Shown here: piece after piece, positions 54,687 to 63,452 of the stretch | Layout of the letters: the number at the start of each line of letters is the position of its first letter | Numbering within the stretch: position 1 is the first letter of the stretch | Assembly (NCBI RefSeq): GCF_019104745.1 | Contig: NZ_JAHRWL010000001.1 | Location: 62,001-126,000 of the forward strand | Source of the DNA: Thalassococcus arenae | GTDB taxonomy: Bacteria > Pseudomonadota > Alphaproteobacteria > Rhodobacterales > Rhodobacteraceae | Direction: 5' to 3' | DNA length: 64,000 bases | Position numbers and translations under genes: made by a program | The notes under the pieces: generated by a model | What the model saw: the letters and a program-made list of their open reading frames with translations, nothing else | The model's database searches: none | What the model was told of the DNA's origin: nothing

Positions 54687-56360
54687 ATGGCAGACGCCGC
54701 CATTCACGGCCACGAGCACGAAGACACCCGCGGCTTTTTCACCCGCTGGTTCATGTCCACGAACCACAAGGATATCGGGATCCTCTACCTGGTGACCTCG
54801 GCGCTCGTGGGTTTCATTTCGGTGGCCTTCACCGTCTACATGCGCATGGAGCTCATGGAGCCCGGCGTGCAGTACATGTGCATGGAAGGCGCGCGCCTGA
54901 CCGCCGCCGCCGTGGCCGATTGTACGCCCAACGGGCATCTGTGGAACGTGCTGATCACCGGCCACGGCATCCTGATGATGTTCTTCGTCGTGATCCCGGC
55001 GCTGTTCGGTGGATTCGGCAACTATTTCATGCCGTTGCAGATCGGCGCGCCGGACATGGCGTTCCCGCGGATGAACAACCTGTCGTTCTGGCTGTACGTC
55101 ACCGGCACGACCCTGGCGGTGTGCTCGGTCCTGTCGCCGGGCGGCAACGGGCAGTTGGGTTCGGGCGTGGGCTGGGTGCTCTACCCGCCGCTGTCGGTCA
55201 ACGAAGGCGGCATGTCGATGGACCTGGCGATCTTCGCCGTGCACGTCTCGGGCGCTTCGTCGATCCTGGGCGCGATCAACATGATCACCACCTTCCTGAA
55301 CATGCGCGCCCCCGGCATGACGCTGTTCAAGGTGCCGCTGTTCTCGTGGTCGATCTTTGTCACCGCGTGGCTGATCCTGCTGTCGCTGCCGGTTCTGGCA
55401 GGCGCCATCACCATGCTGCTGACCGACCGCAATTTCGGCACGACCTTCTTTGATCCGGCCGGCGGCGGAGACCCGGTGCTGTACCAGCACATCCTGTGGT
55501 TCTTCGGCCATCCGGAAGTCTACATCGTGATCCTGCCGGGCTTCGGCATCATCAGCCACGTCATCGCGACGTTCTCGCGCAAGCCCGTCTTCGGCTATCT
55601 GCCGATGGTCTGGGCGCTGATCGCGATCGGTGCCCTGGGCTTTGTCGTCTGGGCGCACCACATGTACACGGTGGGCATGTCGCTGACCCAGCAGAGCTAC
55701 TTCATGCTGGCAACGATGGTCATCGCGGTGCCGACGGGGGTCAAGATCTTCAGCTGGATCGCCACGATGTGGGGCGGCTCGGTCGAGTTCAAGACGCCGA
55801 TGCTCTGGGCCTTCGGGTTCCTGTTCCTGTTCACCGTGGGCGGTGTGACCGGCATCGTGCTGAGCCAGGCCGGCATCGACCGCGCCTATCACGACACCTA
55901 TTACGTTGTGGCGCATTTCCACTACGTGATGAGCCTGGGCGCGGTGTTCGCGATCTTCGCGGGGATCTACTTCTACCTGCCGAAGATGTCGGGCCGGATG
56001 TACCCGGAATGGGCGGGCAAGCTGCACTTCTGGACGTTCTTCATCGGTGCCAACCTGACGTTCTTCCCGCAGCACTTCCTGGGCAACCAGGGCATGCCGC
56101 GCCGCTATATCGACTATCCCGAGGCTTTTGCCTACTGGAACGCCTGGTCGAGCTACGGCGCCTTCCTGTCCTTTGCGTCCTTCCTGTTCTTCTTCGGGGT
56201 GATGTTCTACACGCTGCGCTCGGGCGCCAGGGTGACCCAGAACAACCCGTGGAACGAATACGCGGACACGCTGGAATGGACCCTGCCCAGCCCGCCGCCG
56301 GAGCACACGTTCGAGATCCTGCCCAAGCAGGAAGACTGGGACAAGGGCCACGCGCATTGA
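54687..56360 (+). CDS. ctaD: cytochrome c oxidase subunit I (aa3 type)
   Basis: The 557-residue catalytic subunit of the proton-pumping aa3 cytochrome c oxidase. Twelve transmembrane segments and the conserved histidine regions: low-spin haem and Cu-B ligands in [45 protein letters not shown] and [15 protein letters not shown]. Proton-channel residues are present around these. AGGAGG precedes the ATG. Other subunits (ctaC, ctaE) are not in the window. An FnrL box upstream implies oxygen-linked control. Confidence 0.96.
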   Translation: MADAAIHGHEHEDTRGFFTRWFMSTNHKDIGILYLVTSALVGFISVAFTVYMRMELMEPGVQYMCMEGARLTAAAVADCTPNGHLWNVLITGHGILMMFFVVIPALFGGFGNYFMPLQIGAPDMAFPRMNNLSFWLYVTGTTLAVCSVLSPGGNGQLGSGVGWVLYPPLSVNEGGMSMDLAIFAVHVSGASSILGAINMITTFLNMRAPGMTLFKVPLFSWSIFVTAWLILLSLPVLAGAITMLLTDRNFGTTFFDPAGGGDPVLYQHILWFFGHPEVYIVILPGFGIISHVIATFSRKPVFGYLPMVWALIAIGALGFVVWAHHMYTVGMSLTQQSYFMLATMVIAVPTGVKIFSWIATMWGGSVEFKTPMLWAFGFLFLFTVGGVTGIVLSQAGIDRAYHDTYYVVAHFHYVMSLGAVFAIFAGIYFYLPKMSGRMYPEWAGKLHFWTFFIGANLTFFPQHFLGNQGMPRRYIDYPEAFAYWNAWSSYGAFLSFASFLFFFGVMFYTLRSGARVTQNNPWNEYADTLEWTLPSPPPEHTFEILPKQEDWDKGHAH

Positions 56361-56398
56361 TGCGCGGCGGGGTGAACCCCGCCCTACACACAAACCCA

Positions 56399-56427
56399 AG
56401 GGCCCCGGCATCGTCCGGGGCCTTTTT
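56399..56427 (+). terminator. intrinsic terminator after ctaD
   Basis: GGCCCCGG (56401-56408) / CCGGGGCC (56415-56422) followed by TTTTT. A second smaller GGCGGGGT/ACCCCGCC hairpin lies just before it (56366-56383). Confidence 0.85.
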
Positions 56428-56477
56428 CTTCGCCACGCCCCCTGTCCGGCTATTGCCGCGCCCTAGCTGAGCCGATC

Positions 56478-56972
56478 ATGCCCTACCGCTGGACCGAAAC
56501 CTCCGCTTCGCCGGACCTGACCCTGACGCTGTGGCCGCACAACGCGCTGCCGGCGCGGGGTTTCGCGGCGACCGTGCTGGGCTTTTTCTGCCTTGCGTCG
56601 ATTCCGCTTTACGGGCTGCTGGGCACGGTGCTGCTGTGGGGGGTGCTGCCCTTCATGCTGATGGCGACGGCGGGGCTGTATTACGCATTGCGGCGCAACG
56701 AACACGACCGGCAGATCGTCGAAGTGCTGACGCTGTCGCCGGACCGGACGCATCTGGTGCGCACCAATCCCGGGGGCAACGTGCAGGACTGGGACAGCAA
56801 CACCTACTGGGTCAGGGTCGCGATGCACGAGGCCGGCGGGCCCGTGCCGTTCTACGTCACGCTCAAGGGCAACGGGCGCGAGGTTGAGATCGGCGCGTTT
56901 CTGAGCGAAGACGAACGCAAGGCGCTGTTCGACGACCTGAGCGACCGGCTGGCACGCCTGACCCGCAACTGA
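56478..56972 (+). CDS. DUF2244 membrane protein
   Basis: A 164-residue protein with two hydrophobic segments (ARGFAATVLGFFCLASIPLY and WGVLPFMLMATAGLYYAL) and the DUF2244 core (NEHDRQIVEVLTLSPDRTHL). Found near oxidase genes in many alphaproteobacteria; probably affects cytochrome oxidase or membrane function, not shown. The glycosyltransferase gene follows after 14 bp. Confidence 0.87.
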   Translation: MPYRWTETSASPDLTLTLWPHNALPARGFAATVLGFFCLASIPLYGLLGTVLLWGVLPFMLMATAGLYYALRRNEHDRQIVEVLTLSPDRTHLVRTNPGGNVQDWDSNTYWVRVAMHEAGGPVPFYVTLKGNGREVEIGAFLSEDERKALFDDLSDRLARLTRN

Positions 56973-56986
56973 GCCCGGAGGCCAGA

Positions 56987-57895
56987 ATGGCCCAAGCCCC
57001 CGCCACACCCAAGCTGCGCCGCCTGCTGTTGCGGATGGTCGCGGCCGTGGCGGGGCCCGGGCGCGCCCGATCGCTGGCCCGGGCCCCGTCCGAGCAGGCG
57101 GCGCTGACCCTGCGGCAGGCCGCGGCCGGGCGTACCGTGCCGCGGGCCGAACGGGTGGTCTTTCTGATCCCGCTGGTCGGCCCGCAGCATGTCGGCGACT
57201 GGCAGGCCGTGGCGGCGCGACTGGACGCAACGCTGGCCAGCCTGTTGCAGCAGGACGATCCGAACTGGCGGGCGGTGATCTGTTGCCAGCAGCGCCCGCC
57301 CCTGCCCGACGATCCGCGCATCGCCCACCTGCCCTTCGACGATCCGACGCCGGGCAACGACAAGTGGCGCAAGCTGGCCGCGCTGTGCGACGACCTGTCC
57401 GCGCGGGGCGGCACGCCCGCCTATGTCATGAGCTTCGACGCCGACGACCTGCTGCGCCAGGGTGCCGTGGCCGAGATGCTGCACCGCCAGGCGCCGGGCG
57501 GTTACCTGGTGCGGGCGGGCTATGTCATGGATCACGCCAGCGGCGCCGTCGCCCTGGCCGATGCACCCGACCTGTCGCATCCTCTGCGCAAGCCGTTCTG
57601 GAAGCTGTGCGGATCCTGCGCGGCGGTGCTGCACGACCCCGCCCTGCCGCAAAGCGCGGATTTCCTGCGCGCGATGACCGCGCATGAGCACCGGATGTTT
57701 CCGTATCTGGCCGCGCTGGCCGGAAAACGGCTGGCACCGCTGTCGCGGCCTTCGGTCCTGTATGTGCTGAACCACGGCGAAAACTTTGGCGCGCGGCGCG
57801 GCCGGGTGGGGTTCAAGACGCGTTTCGTGCAGCGCTTCCGGATCACCGATCCGGCCGAACTGCAGGCCGTGGCGCGGGATTTTCCCGCGCCCTGA
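56987..57895 (+). CDS. glycosyltransferase-like protein
   Basis: A 302-residue protein of GT2-like form without transmembrane segments. An N-terminal strand RAERVVFLIPLVGPQHVGDW starts the nucleotide-binding fold, and YVMSFDADDLLRQGAVAEML holds a DxDD-type metal site near residue 147. The C-terminal half has FWKLCGSCAAVLHDP and a His-rich MTAHEHRMFPYLA segment. It should transfer a sugar, but donor and acceptor are unknown. GGAGG precedes the ATG. Confidence 0.75.
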   Translation: MAQAPATPKLRRLLLRMVAAVAGPGRARSLARAPSEQAALTLRQAAAGRTVPRAERVVFLIPLVGPQHVGDWQAVAARLDATLASLLQQDDPNWRAVICCQQRPPLPDDPRIAHLPFDDPTPGNDKWRKLAALCDDLSARGGTPAYVMSFDADDLLRQGAVAEMLHRQAPGGYLVRAGYVMDHASGAVALADAPDLSHPLRKPFWKLCGSCAAVLHDPALPQSADFLRAMTAHEHRMFPYLAALAGKRLAPLSRPSVLYVLNHGENFGARRGRVGFKTRFVQRFRITDPAELQAVARDFPAP

Positions 57896-57908
57896 CCGGC
57901 TTCAGGCT

Positions 57909-58376
57909 TCAGGCGCCGCTGGCCAGGCGGTCCTTGACCAGCTTGCCGACAGCGCCGAAATCCATCTGACCAGCGTATTTGGTCTTGAGCGCGCCCATGA
58001 CGCGGCCCATGTCGCGGATCGAATCCGCGCCGACCTCGGTCACGGCGGCATCCACCGCCTTTTGCACCTCGTCGTCGCTCAGCGCCTTGGGCAGGAATTC
58101 CTCGATCACCTCGATTTCCGCCAATTCGCGCTCGGCCAGATCGAGCCGCCCGCCTTCCTCGTAGGTCCTTGCGCTTTCGCGACGCTGCTTGACCATTTTG
58201 CCAAGGATCGAAAGCACTTCGGCCTCGTCGACGCCGGTCTCGTTGCCGTCCGCGCGCACCGCGATGTCGCGATCCTTGATCGCGGCGTTGATCAGCCGCA
58301 GCGTCGACAGGCGTTCGGGCGCCTTGTCCTTCATGGCCTGCTTGACCGCCTCGTTGACACGAGTCCTGAGATCCAT
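57909..58376 (-). CDS. GatB/YqeY domain protein
   Basis: A 155-residue helical GatB/YqeY-type protein (MDLRTRVNEAVKQAMKDKAP, RLSTLRLINAAIKDRDIAVR) with the C-terminal LPKALSDDEVQKAVDAAVTE. It resembles the tRNA-binding C-terminal domain of GatB. Role unclear. Start 58376 is preferred because the GGGG then has normal spacing; 58385 is possible. Confidence 0.92.
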   Translation of the reverse strand: MDLRTRVNEAVKQAMKDKAPERLSTLRLINAAIKDRDIAVRADGNETGVDEAEVLSILGKMVKQRRESARTYEEGGRLDLAERELAEIEVIEEFLPKALSDDEVQKAVDAAVTEVGADSIRDMGRVMGALKTKYAGQMDFGAVGKLVKDRLASGA

Positions 58377-58494
58377 CGAATTCATCCCCTTGCTTTCGCA
58401 AGGCCGGAACTTAGCGAAAGCCGCGGCGGGGCGCAACCGTTGAGAAACATATCAAGCTATTGTTTTTATTGTGTTTTTGTTTTTTGACTGACCC

Positions 58495-58523
58495 TTGACC
58501 CAGGGCTCTGCGCGACATAGGGT
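58495..58523 (+). promoter_or_regulatory. candidate carA promoter
   Basis: TTGACC (58495-58500), 17 nt, TAGGGT (58518-58523). It follows a T-rich stretch (58460-58485). The -10 match is weak. Confidence 0.35.
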
Positions 58524-58556
58524 CCGGCCAATTTGCCGCCAGCCGGAGTCGCCGCC

Positions 58557-59711
58557 ATGCCCCTTTCATCCGCTGCCCGCCCCACCGCCTGCCTCGCGCT
58601 TGCCGATGGAACGGTGTTCTACGGGCAAGGCTTTGGCGCCACTGGCCAGACCGTGGCCGAGCTGTGTTTCAACACCGCGATGTCGGGCTACCAGGAAATC
58701 ATGACCGACCCGTCCTATGCAGGGCAGATCGTGACCTTCACCTTTCCCCATATCGGCAATGTCGGGGTGAACCCCGAAGACGACGAAACCGGCGATCCGG
58801 TAGCGGCCGGCATGGTGGTCAAGTGGATGCCCACGCAGGCATCGAACTGGCGCGCCGCGCAGGAGCTGTCGGACTGGCTGGCCGCGCGCGGGCGCATCGC
58901 CATCGGCGGAATCGACACGCGGCGCCTGACCCGGGCGATCCGTCAGCAGGGTGCGCCGCATGTCGCGCTGGCGCACGATCCCGAAGGCCGGTTCGACCTG
59001 GCCGCACTGGTCAAGGCGGCGCAGGGCTTTCCGGGTCTCGAAGGGCTGGACCTGGCCCGCGACGTCACCTGCGCGCAAAGCTACCGCTGGGACGAGATGC
59101 GGTGGGCCTGGCCCGAGGGCTACGCACGCCAGACCGCCCCGAAGCACAAGGTCGTGGCCGTCGATTACGGCGCCAAGCGCAACATCCTGCGTTGCCTTGC
59201 CTCGGCCGGTTGCGACGTCACCGTTCTGCCCGCCACGGCAACCTATGACGACATCATGGCGCACGACCCAGACGGCGTGTTCCTGTCGAACGGCCCCGGC
59301 GATCCGGCGGCGACCGGGCGCTACGCGGTGCCGATGATCCGCGACCTGCTGGACAAGACCGCGCTGCCGGTCTTCGGCATCTGCCTGGGCCACCAGATGC
59401 TGGCGCTGGCGCTTGGCGGCAAGACGATCAAGATGAACCACGGCCATCACGGCGCCAACCATCCGGTCAAGGAAATCGAGACCGGCAAGGTCGAGATCAC
59501 CTCGATGAACCATGGTTTCGCCGTCGACAGCCAGTCCCTGCCGGCCGATGTTCTGGAAACCCATGTCAGCCTTTTCGACGGGTCCAATTGCGGCATCCGG
59601 ATGAAGGATCGCCCGGTCTTTTCGGTGCAGCACCACCCCGAGGCCAGCCCCGGACCGCAGGACAGTTTCTATCTGTTCGAACGATTCGCCGCGTCGATGG
59701 CCGCCGTCTGA
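58557..59711 (+). CDS. carA: carbamoyl-phosphate synthase small subunit
   Basis: The 384-residue glutaminase subunit of carbamoyl-phosphate synthetase, first step of pyrimidine and arginine synthesis. The N-terminal CarA domain (LALADGTVFYGQGFGATGQT, FNTAMSGYQEIMTDPSYAGQ) leads to a class I glutaminase domain with C276 in FGICLGHQMLALA and the His-Glu pair in VQHHPEASPGP. GGAG precedes the ATG at 58557. carB is not in the window, so the two subunits are unlinked here. Confidence 0.96.
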   Translation: MPLSSAARPTACLALADGTVFYGQGFGATGQTVAELCFNTAMSGYQEIMTDPSYAGQIVTFTFPHIGNVGVNPEDDETGDPVAAGMVVKWMPTQASNWRAAQELSDWLAARGRIAIGGIDTRRLTRAIRQQGAPHVALAHDPEGRFDLAALVKAAQGFPGLEGLDLARDVTCAQSYRWDEMRWAWPEGYARQTAPKHKVVAVDYGAKRNILRCLASAGCDVTVLPATATYDDIMAHDPDGVFLSNGPGDPAATGRYAVPMIRDLLDKTALPVFGICLGHQMLALALGGKTIKMNHGHHGANHPVKEIETGKVEITSMNHGFAVDSQSLPADVLETHVSLFDGSNCGIRMKDRPVFSVQHHPEASPGPQDSFYLFERFAASMAAV

Positions 59712-59790
59712 ACCGGCAGCCCGTTCCGAGTTAACCGGACCTTAACCAACCGCGCGCCACTCTCCGTCGGCAACAGGAGGGGACGGAGCC

Positions 59791-61695
59791 ATGCAACCGC
59801 TTGGGCTTCAACGCGACGCGTCGGTCTTGGCGCAATCCGGTGCTGCTCGCGGCCAGCCGCTGGGCCGCTTGCTGATCGACGCCGGCATCGTGGCGCCGGA
59901 TGCCATGGTACGCGCCATGGCCGAAGCCACGGCCCTGTGCACCGACCTGCCGCATGTCCTGGAATCCGAGGCGCTGGCCGCGCCGGACGAGATCCTGCGG
60001 GCGCAGGCGGCCCGCTGGGGCGCGCTGGCTCTGCGCCGCGCCGATGCGCCGCCCGATCCGGACCTCGCGGACCTGCTGGCGCCCGATTTCTGCCTGGCCC
60101 GCGGCGTATTGCCGTGGATGCGCATCGGCCCGACGCTCGTGCTCGCCACGTCGCGACCAGAACGCTATGCCGCCCTGCTGCAGGAAATCCCCGGCGATCT
60201 GGGCCCGGTGATGATGGCGATCACCACCGAACAGGACATTCACGACGCGGTGGCCGACCGCCACGGCGCGCTGCTGGCGGCTCGGGCGGAAAGCTGGGTT
60301 CCCGCATCCGAAAGCTGCCGCGACATCGGGCAAAGCAGCCTGCGCGGCCGGGTGATCGGCCTGGGTTTCACATCGCTGGCGATCGGCTGCCTGGCGGTCT
60401 GGCCCGCCGTGTTCTTCGGCCTTGCGATCGGCCTGGCCTGCCTGTCGCTGTTGGCGGCACAGGTCTTCAAACTGTCCGCCCTGCTGGCCAGTTTCCGGCG
60501 CGCGGCGCCACAGCCCGACCCCGTGCTTCCCGCGCCGCCACAGATGGTGTCGCTGCTGGTGCCGTTGTTCAGAGAACCCGAAATCGTCGGGAGCCTGGTC
60601 GACCGGCTGGAACGGCTGGTCTACCCGCGCGCCAGGCTGGAGGCCCTGCTGATCCTCGAGGCCGGCGATGACGCCACGCGCGCGGCGCTGAACGGCCGAG
60701 ATTTGCCGGGCTGGATGCGGGTGGTCGAGGTCCCGCCGGGATCGGTGACGACCAAGCCCCGCGCGATGAATTACGCGCTGCGCTTCGCCCGTGGAGACAT
60801 CGTCGGCATTTACGACGCCGAGGACGCCCCGGCGCCCGACCAGCTGTTGCGCGTTGCCGACCGGTTCGCCCGCGAGGGGCCCGAGGTCGCCTGCCTGCAG
60901 GGCATCCTGGATTTCTACAATCCGCGCGCCAACTGGCTGTCGCGCTGTTTCGCCATCGAATATGCCAGCTGGTTCCGCGTCCTGCTGCCCGGCATGGCCC
61001 GGCTTGGCTTCGCGATCCCGCTGGGCGGCACCACGGTGTTCTTTCGACGCGCGGCGCTGGAAGCCGTGCATGGCTGGGACGCGCACAATGTCACCGAAGA
61101 CGCCGATCTGGGCATCCGCCTGGCCCGGCACGGATACCGGACCGAGCTGCTGGGCACCGTCACGCGGGAAGAGGCGAACAACAGGCTTTGGCCCTGGATC
61201 CGCCAGCGGTCGCGCTGGCTGAAAGGCTACGCGCTGACCTGGTGGGTGCACAGCCGCAGGCCCGCCGCGCTGTGGCGCGACGTCGGCGCGTGGAAGTTCC
61301 TCGGCGTGCAGTTTCTGTTCCTGACCACGCTGCTGCAATTCGCGCTGGCGCCGCTGCTGTGGTCGTTCTGGCTGATCCTGGCCGGCATTCCGCATCCGCT
61401 GCAATCGCATGACCCCGGCGGGCTGTTCGCCGCGCTGGTGGTGCTGTTCCTGTCGGCCGAGGCGGTGACCCTGGCGGTCGGGCTGGCCGCGGTCACCCGC
61501 AGCCCGCACCAGCGGCTGTTGCCCTGGGTGCCGACGCTGGTGGCCTATGCGCCGCTGGGCACCGCGGCGGTCTACAAGGCGCTGTGGGAAATCATGGCGC
61601 GGCCGTTCTACTGGGACAAGACACGGCACGGCATCTCGGCGCCCGACGCGCCGCATGCCGATCTGCCGGAGACGGCGGCGCCGGGCCGGGGCTAG
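59791..61695 (+). CDS. membrane glycosyltransferase with N-terminal GspE/MshEN-like domain
   Basis: A 634-residue protein. Residues about 20-160 look like a GspE N-terminal/MshEN unit (PLGRLLIDAGIVAPDAMVRA, and TTEQDIHDAVADRHGALL at its end). Two hydrophobic segments follow (VIGLGFTSLAIGCLAVWPAV, FFGLAIGLACLSLLAAQVF). The GT2 catalytic domain has VSLLVPLFREPEIV, IVGIYDAEDAPAPDQL, GTTVFFRRAALE, VTEDADLGIRLA and the acceptor motif RQRSRWLKGY, with C-terminal membrane segments. It should make a polysaccharide across the inner membrane. Regulation through the N-domain by c-di-GMP is a guess. Confidence 0.9.
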   Translation: MQPLGLQRDASVLAQSGAARGQPLGRLLIDAGIVAPDAMVRAMAEATALCTDLPHVLESEALAAPDEILRAQAARWGALALRRADAPPDPDLADLLAPDFCLARGVLPWMRIGPTLVLATSRPERYAALLQEIPGDLGPVMMAITTEQDIHDAVADRHGALLAARAESWVPASESCRDIGQSSLRGRVIGLGFTSLAIGCLAVWPAVFFGLAIGLACLSLLAAQVFKLSALLASFRRAAPQPDPVLPAPPQMVSLLVPLFREPEIVGSLVDRLERLVYPRARLEALLILEAGDDATRAALNGRDLPGWMRVVEVPPGSVTTKPRAMNYALRFARGDIVGIYDAEDAPAPDQLLRVADRFAREGPEVACLQGILDFYNPRANWLSRCFAIEYASWFRVLLPGMARLGFAIPLGGTTVFFRRAALEAVHGWDAHNVTEDADLGIRLARHGYRTELLGTVTREEANNRLWPWIRQRSRWLKGYALTWWVHSRRPAALWRDVGAWKFLGVQFLFLTTLLQFALAPLLWSFWLILAGIPHPLQSHDPGGLFAALVVLFLSAEAVTLAVGLAAVTRSPHQRLLPWVPTLVAYAPLGTAAVYKALWEIMARPFYWDKTRHGISAPDAPHADLPETAAPGRG

Positions 61696-62351
61696 CCCGC
61701 CGCGCCGCTGCGTTGCGCCCGGCTGTCGAGCTTGAGCCGGGTGACGAAGGCCACAGAGATATGGTCTCGCAGCGCCTGGTAGGCGGCGGCCTCGTCGCGC
61801 CGGGCGATGGCGTCGACGATGGCCTTGTGTTCGGCCAGCGCGATTTCGCCTCGGCCCTCGGCCGCCAGCGAGGTGGTGGCCATCAGCGCCATCGACCGGT
61901 GCACGAGATCCAGCTGCTGCACCAGGTAGCGGTTGTGCGACGCGAGGTGGATCATCTTGTGGAACCGCCGGTTCGCGCGCGACAGCGAAGCGGGATCGTT
62001 CAGCAGCGCGCGGTCTTCGTCGACCATGTCGCGCAGCACCTGGATTTCCTCGTCGGTGGCGTGCCGGGCCGCCAGCCGCGCCGCCAGACCTTCGAGTTCG
62101 GTGCGCACGACATACAGCTCGGCCATCTGGTTGTGATCCAGCGAGGCCACGATCAGCGACCGGCCGTCACGGGCCAGAAGCGACTGGGTTTCCAGCCGCT
62201 GCAGCGCCTCGCGGATCGGCGTCCGCGACACACCGAACCGTTCCGCCAGTTCGCTTTCCACCAGCCGGTCACCGGGACGGTAGGTGCCGCCGTCGATGGC
62301 GTCCAGGATCAGGGTATAGGCATCTTTCTGCGGCGTCTTGGCCTGGGCCAT
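61692..62351 (-). CDS. GntR-family transcriptional regulator (FadR/FCD type)
   Basis: A 219-residue regulator. An N-terminal winged helix (YRPGDRLVESELAERFGVSR, TPIREALQRLETQSLLARDG) and a C-terminal helical FCD ligand domain (MAELYVVRTELEGLAARLAA, ANRRFHKMIHLASHNRYLVQ with metal-binding-like His and Asn/Asp). Target operon unknown. The start at 62351 follows AAAAGGA. The 3' end overlaps the glycosyltransferase gene by 4 bp. Confidence 0.9.
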   Translation of the reverse strand: MAQAKTPQKDAYTLILDAIDGGTYRPGDRLVESELAERFGVSRTPIREALQRLETQSLLARDGRSLIVASLDHNQMAELYVVRTELEGLAARLAARHATDEEIQVLRDMVDEDRALLNDPASLSRANRRFHKMIHLASHNRYLVQQLDLVHRSMALMATTSLAAEGRGEIALAEHKAIVDAIARRDEAAAYQALRDHISVAFVTRLKLDSRAQRSGAAG

Positions 62352-62452
62352 CGGGGCATCCTTTTCCGGCGTTGCGCCACGATAGACATGCGGCGCCGCG
62401 GCAATCAAGCCGCGCATGGACAGCGATGCATCCGCGCCCTAGCTTGCGCATC

Positions 62453-63097
62453 ATGACCAAACCCGCTTTCGCCCATGTCCGGCACTGGGTTTTCGACCTG
62501 GACAACACGCTTTATTCCCCCGCGGTGCGGCTGTTCGACCAGATCGAGGAAAAGATGACCGGCTTCGTGATGCGCGCGCTCGGCACCGACCGGGCCGAGG
62601 CCGACCGGCTGCGCCGCGCCTATTGGGCGCAATACGGCACGACCCTGGCCGGTCTCATGCGCGAACACCGGATCGACCCGGATGCCTATCTGGAAGAAGT
62701 GCACGACATCTCGTTCGATGCGCTCGAACCGGACCCGCATCTGGCCGAATTGATCGACCGCTTGCCGGGCCGCAAGATCGTCTACACCAATGGCAGCGCG
62801 CCTTATGCCGCGCAGGTTCTGCGGGCGCGCGGACTGGACGCGGCCTTCGACGCGATCTACGGCGTCGAACATGCCGGCTACCGGCCGAAACCGGAACGCC
62901 TGGCCTTCGAGGCGGTCTTTGCCCGCGACGGGGTCGACGGCCCCCGCGCGGCGATGTTCGAGGACGAGCCGCGCAACCTCGCGGCGCCGCATGCGATGGG
63001 CCTGCGCACCGTCCATGTCGCGCCCGAACCCGAACCGGCCGACCACATCCACCACCATACCGAGGACCTGGGCGTTTTCCTTGCCCGGTTGACCTGA
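62453..63097 (+). CDS. HAD-family pyrimidine 5'-nucleotidase
   Basis: A 214-residue haloacid-dehalogenase hydrolase with the nucleophile motif WVFDLDNTLYSP (Asp residues 15 and 17), a helical cap of the SDT1/YjjG-like group, motif II YTNGSAPYA and motif IV AMFEDEPRNLAAP. It should dephosphorylate pyrimidine monophosphates. The start is ATG 62453. It diverges from the GntR gene by 101 bp. Confidence 0.88.
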   Translation: MTKPAFAHVRHWVFDLDNTLYSPAVRLFDQIEEKMTGFVMRALGTDRAEADRLRRAYWAQYGTTLAGLMREHRIDPDAYLEEVHDISFDALEPDPHLAELIDRLPGRKIVYTNGSAPYAAQVLRARGLDAAFDAIYGVEHAGYRPKPERLAFEAVFARDGVDGPRAAMFEDEPRNLAAPHAMGLRTVHVAPEPEPADHIHHHTEDLGVFLARLT

Positions 63098-63194
63098 GGC
63101 CTGCGACAAAAGGCACATCGTGGATGCGACAATTCGGCCATGGCAAAGCCGCCGGTCGGTCATACCTCCTGTCGCGACAGCACAGGAGATATCG

Positions 63195-63392
63195 ATGACC
63201 ATGATCCACACCACCCCCCGCCCGATGCGCCGCCTCGGCCTGACCGGAGCCGTGCTTCTGGCCGTTGCCGCGTTGGTCGCGCTTGTGGCCAAGGCCACGG
63301 TGCTGTGGGGACTGCCGGCGCTGGCGATGTCCGCCATGGCGATGGTTCCGGTGGCCTTCGTGGTGCTGATCATGATCACCCAGGGCAAGTAA
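63195..63392 (+). CDS. small membrane protein
   Basis: A 65-residue protein with two transmembrane segments (LGLTGAVLLAVAALVALVAK and ALAMSAMAMVPVAFVVLIMI) and a basic N-terminus. Ribosome site AGGAG precedes the ATG by 6 nt. The upstream longer frame is not used. Function unknown. Confidence 0.75.
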   Translation: MTMIHTTPRPMRRLGLTGAVLLAVAALVALVAKATVLWGLPALAMSAMAMVPVAFVVLIMITQGK

Positions 63393-63452
63393 ACCGCATG
63401 GCGCCGGGCCGCGAAGCGGGCTAGACCGGATGCGTCAACAGAGGTGCGGGGC

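Noticed and set aside
56366-56383. Separate terminator after ctaD at the GGCGGGGT/ACCCCGCC hairpin
   Set aside because: No T run follows; the stronger hairpin at 56401-56422 with TTTTT is the better terminator.
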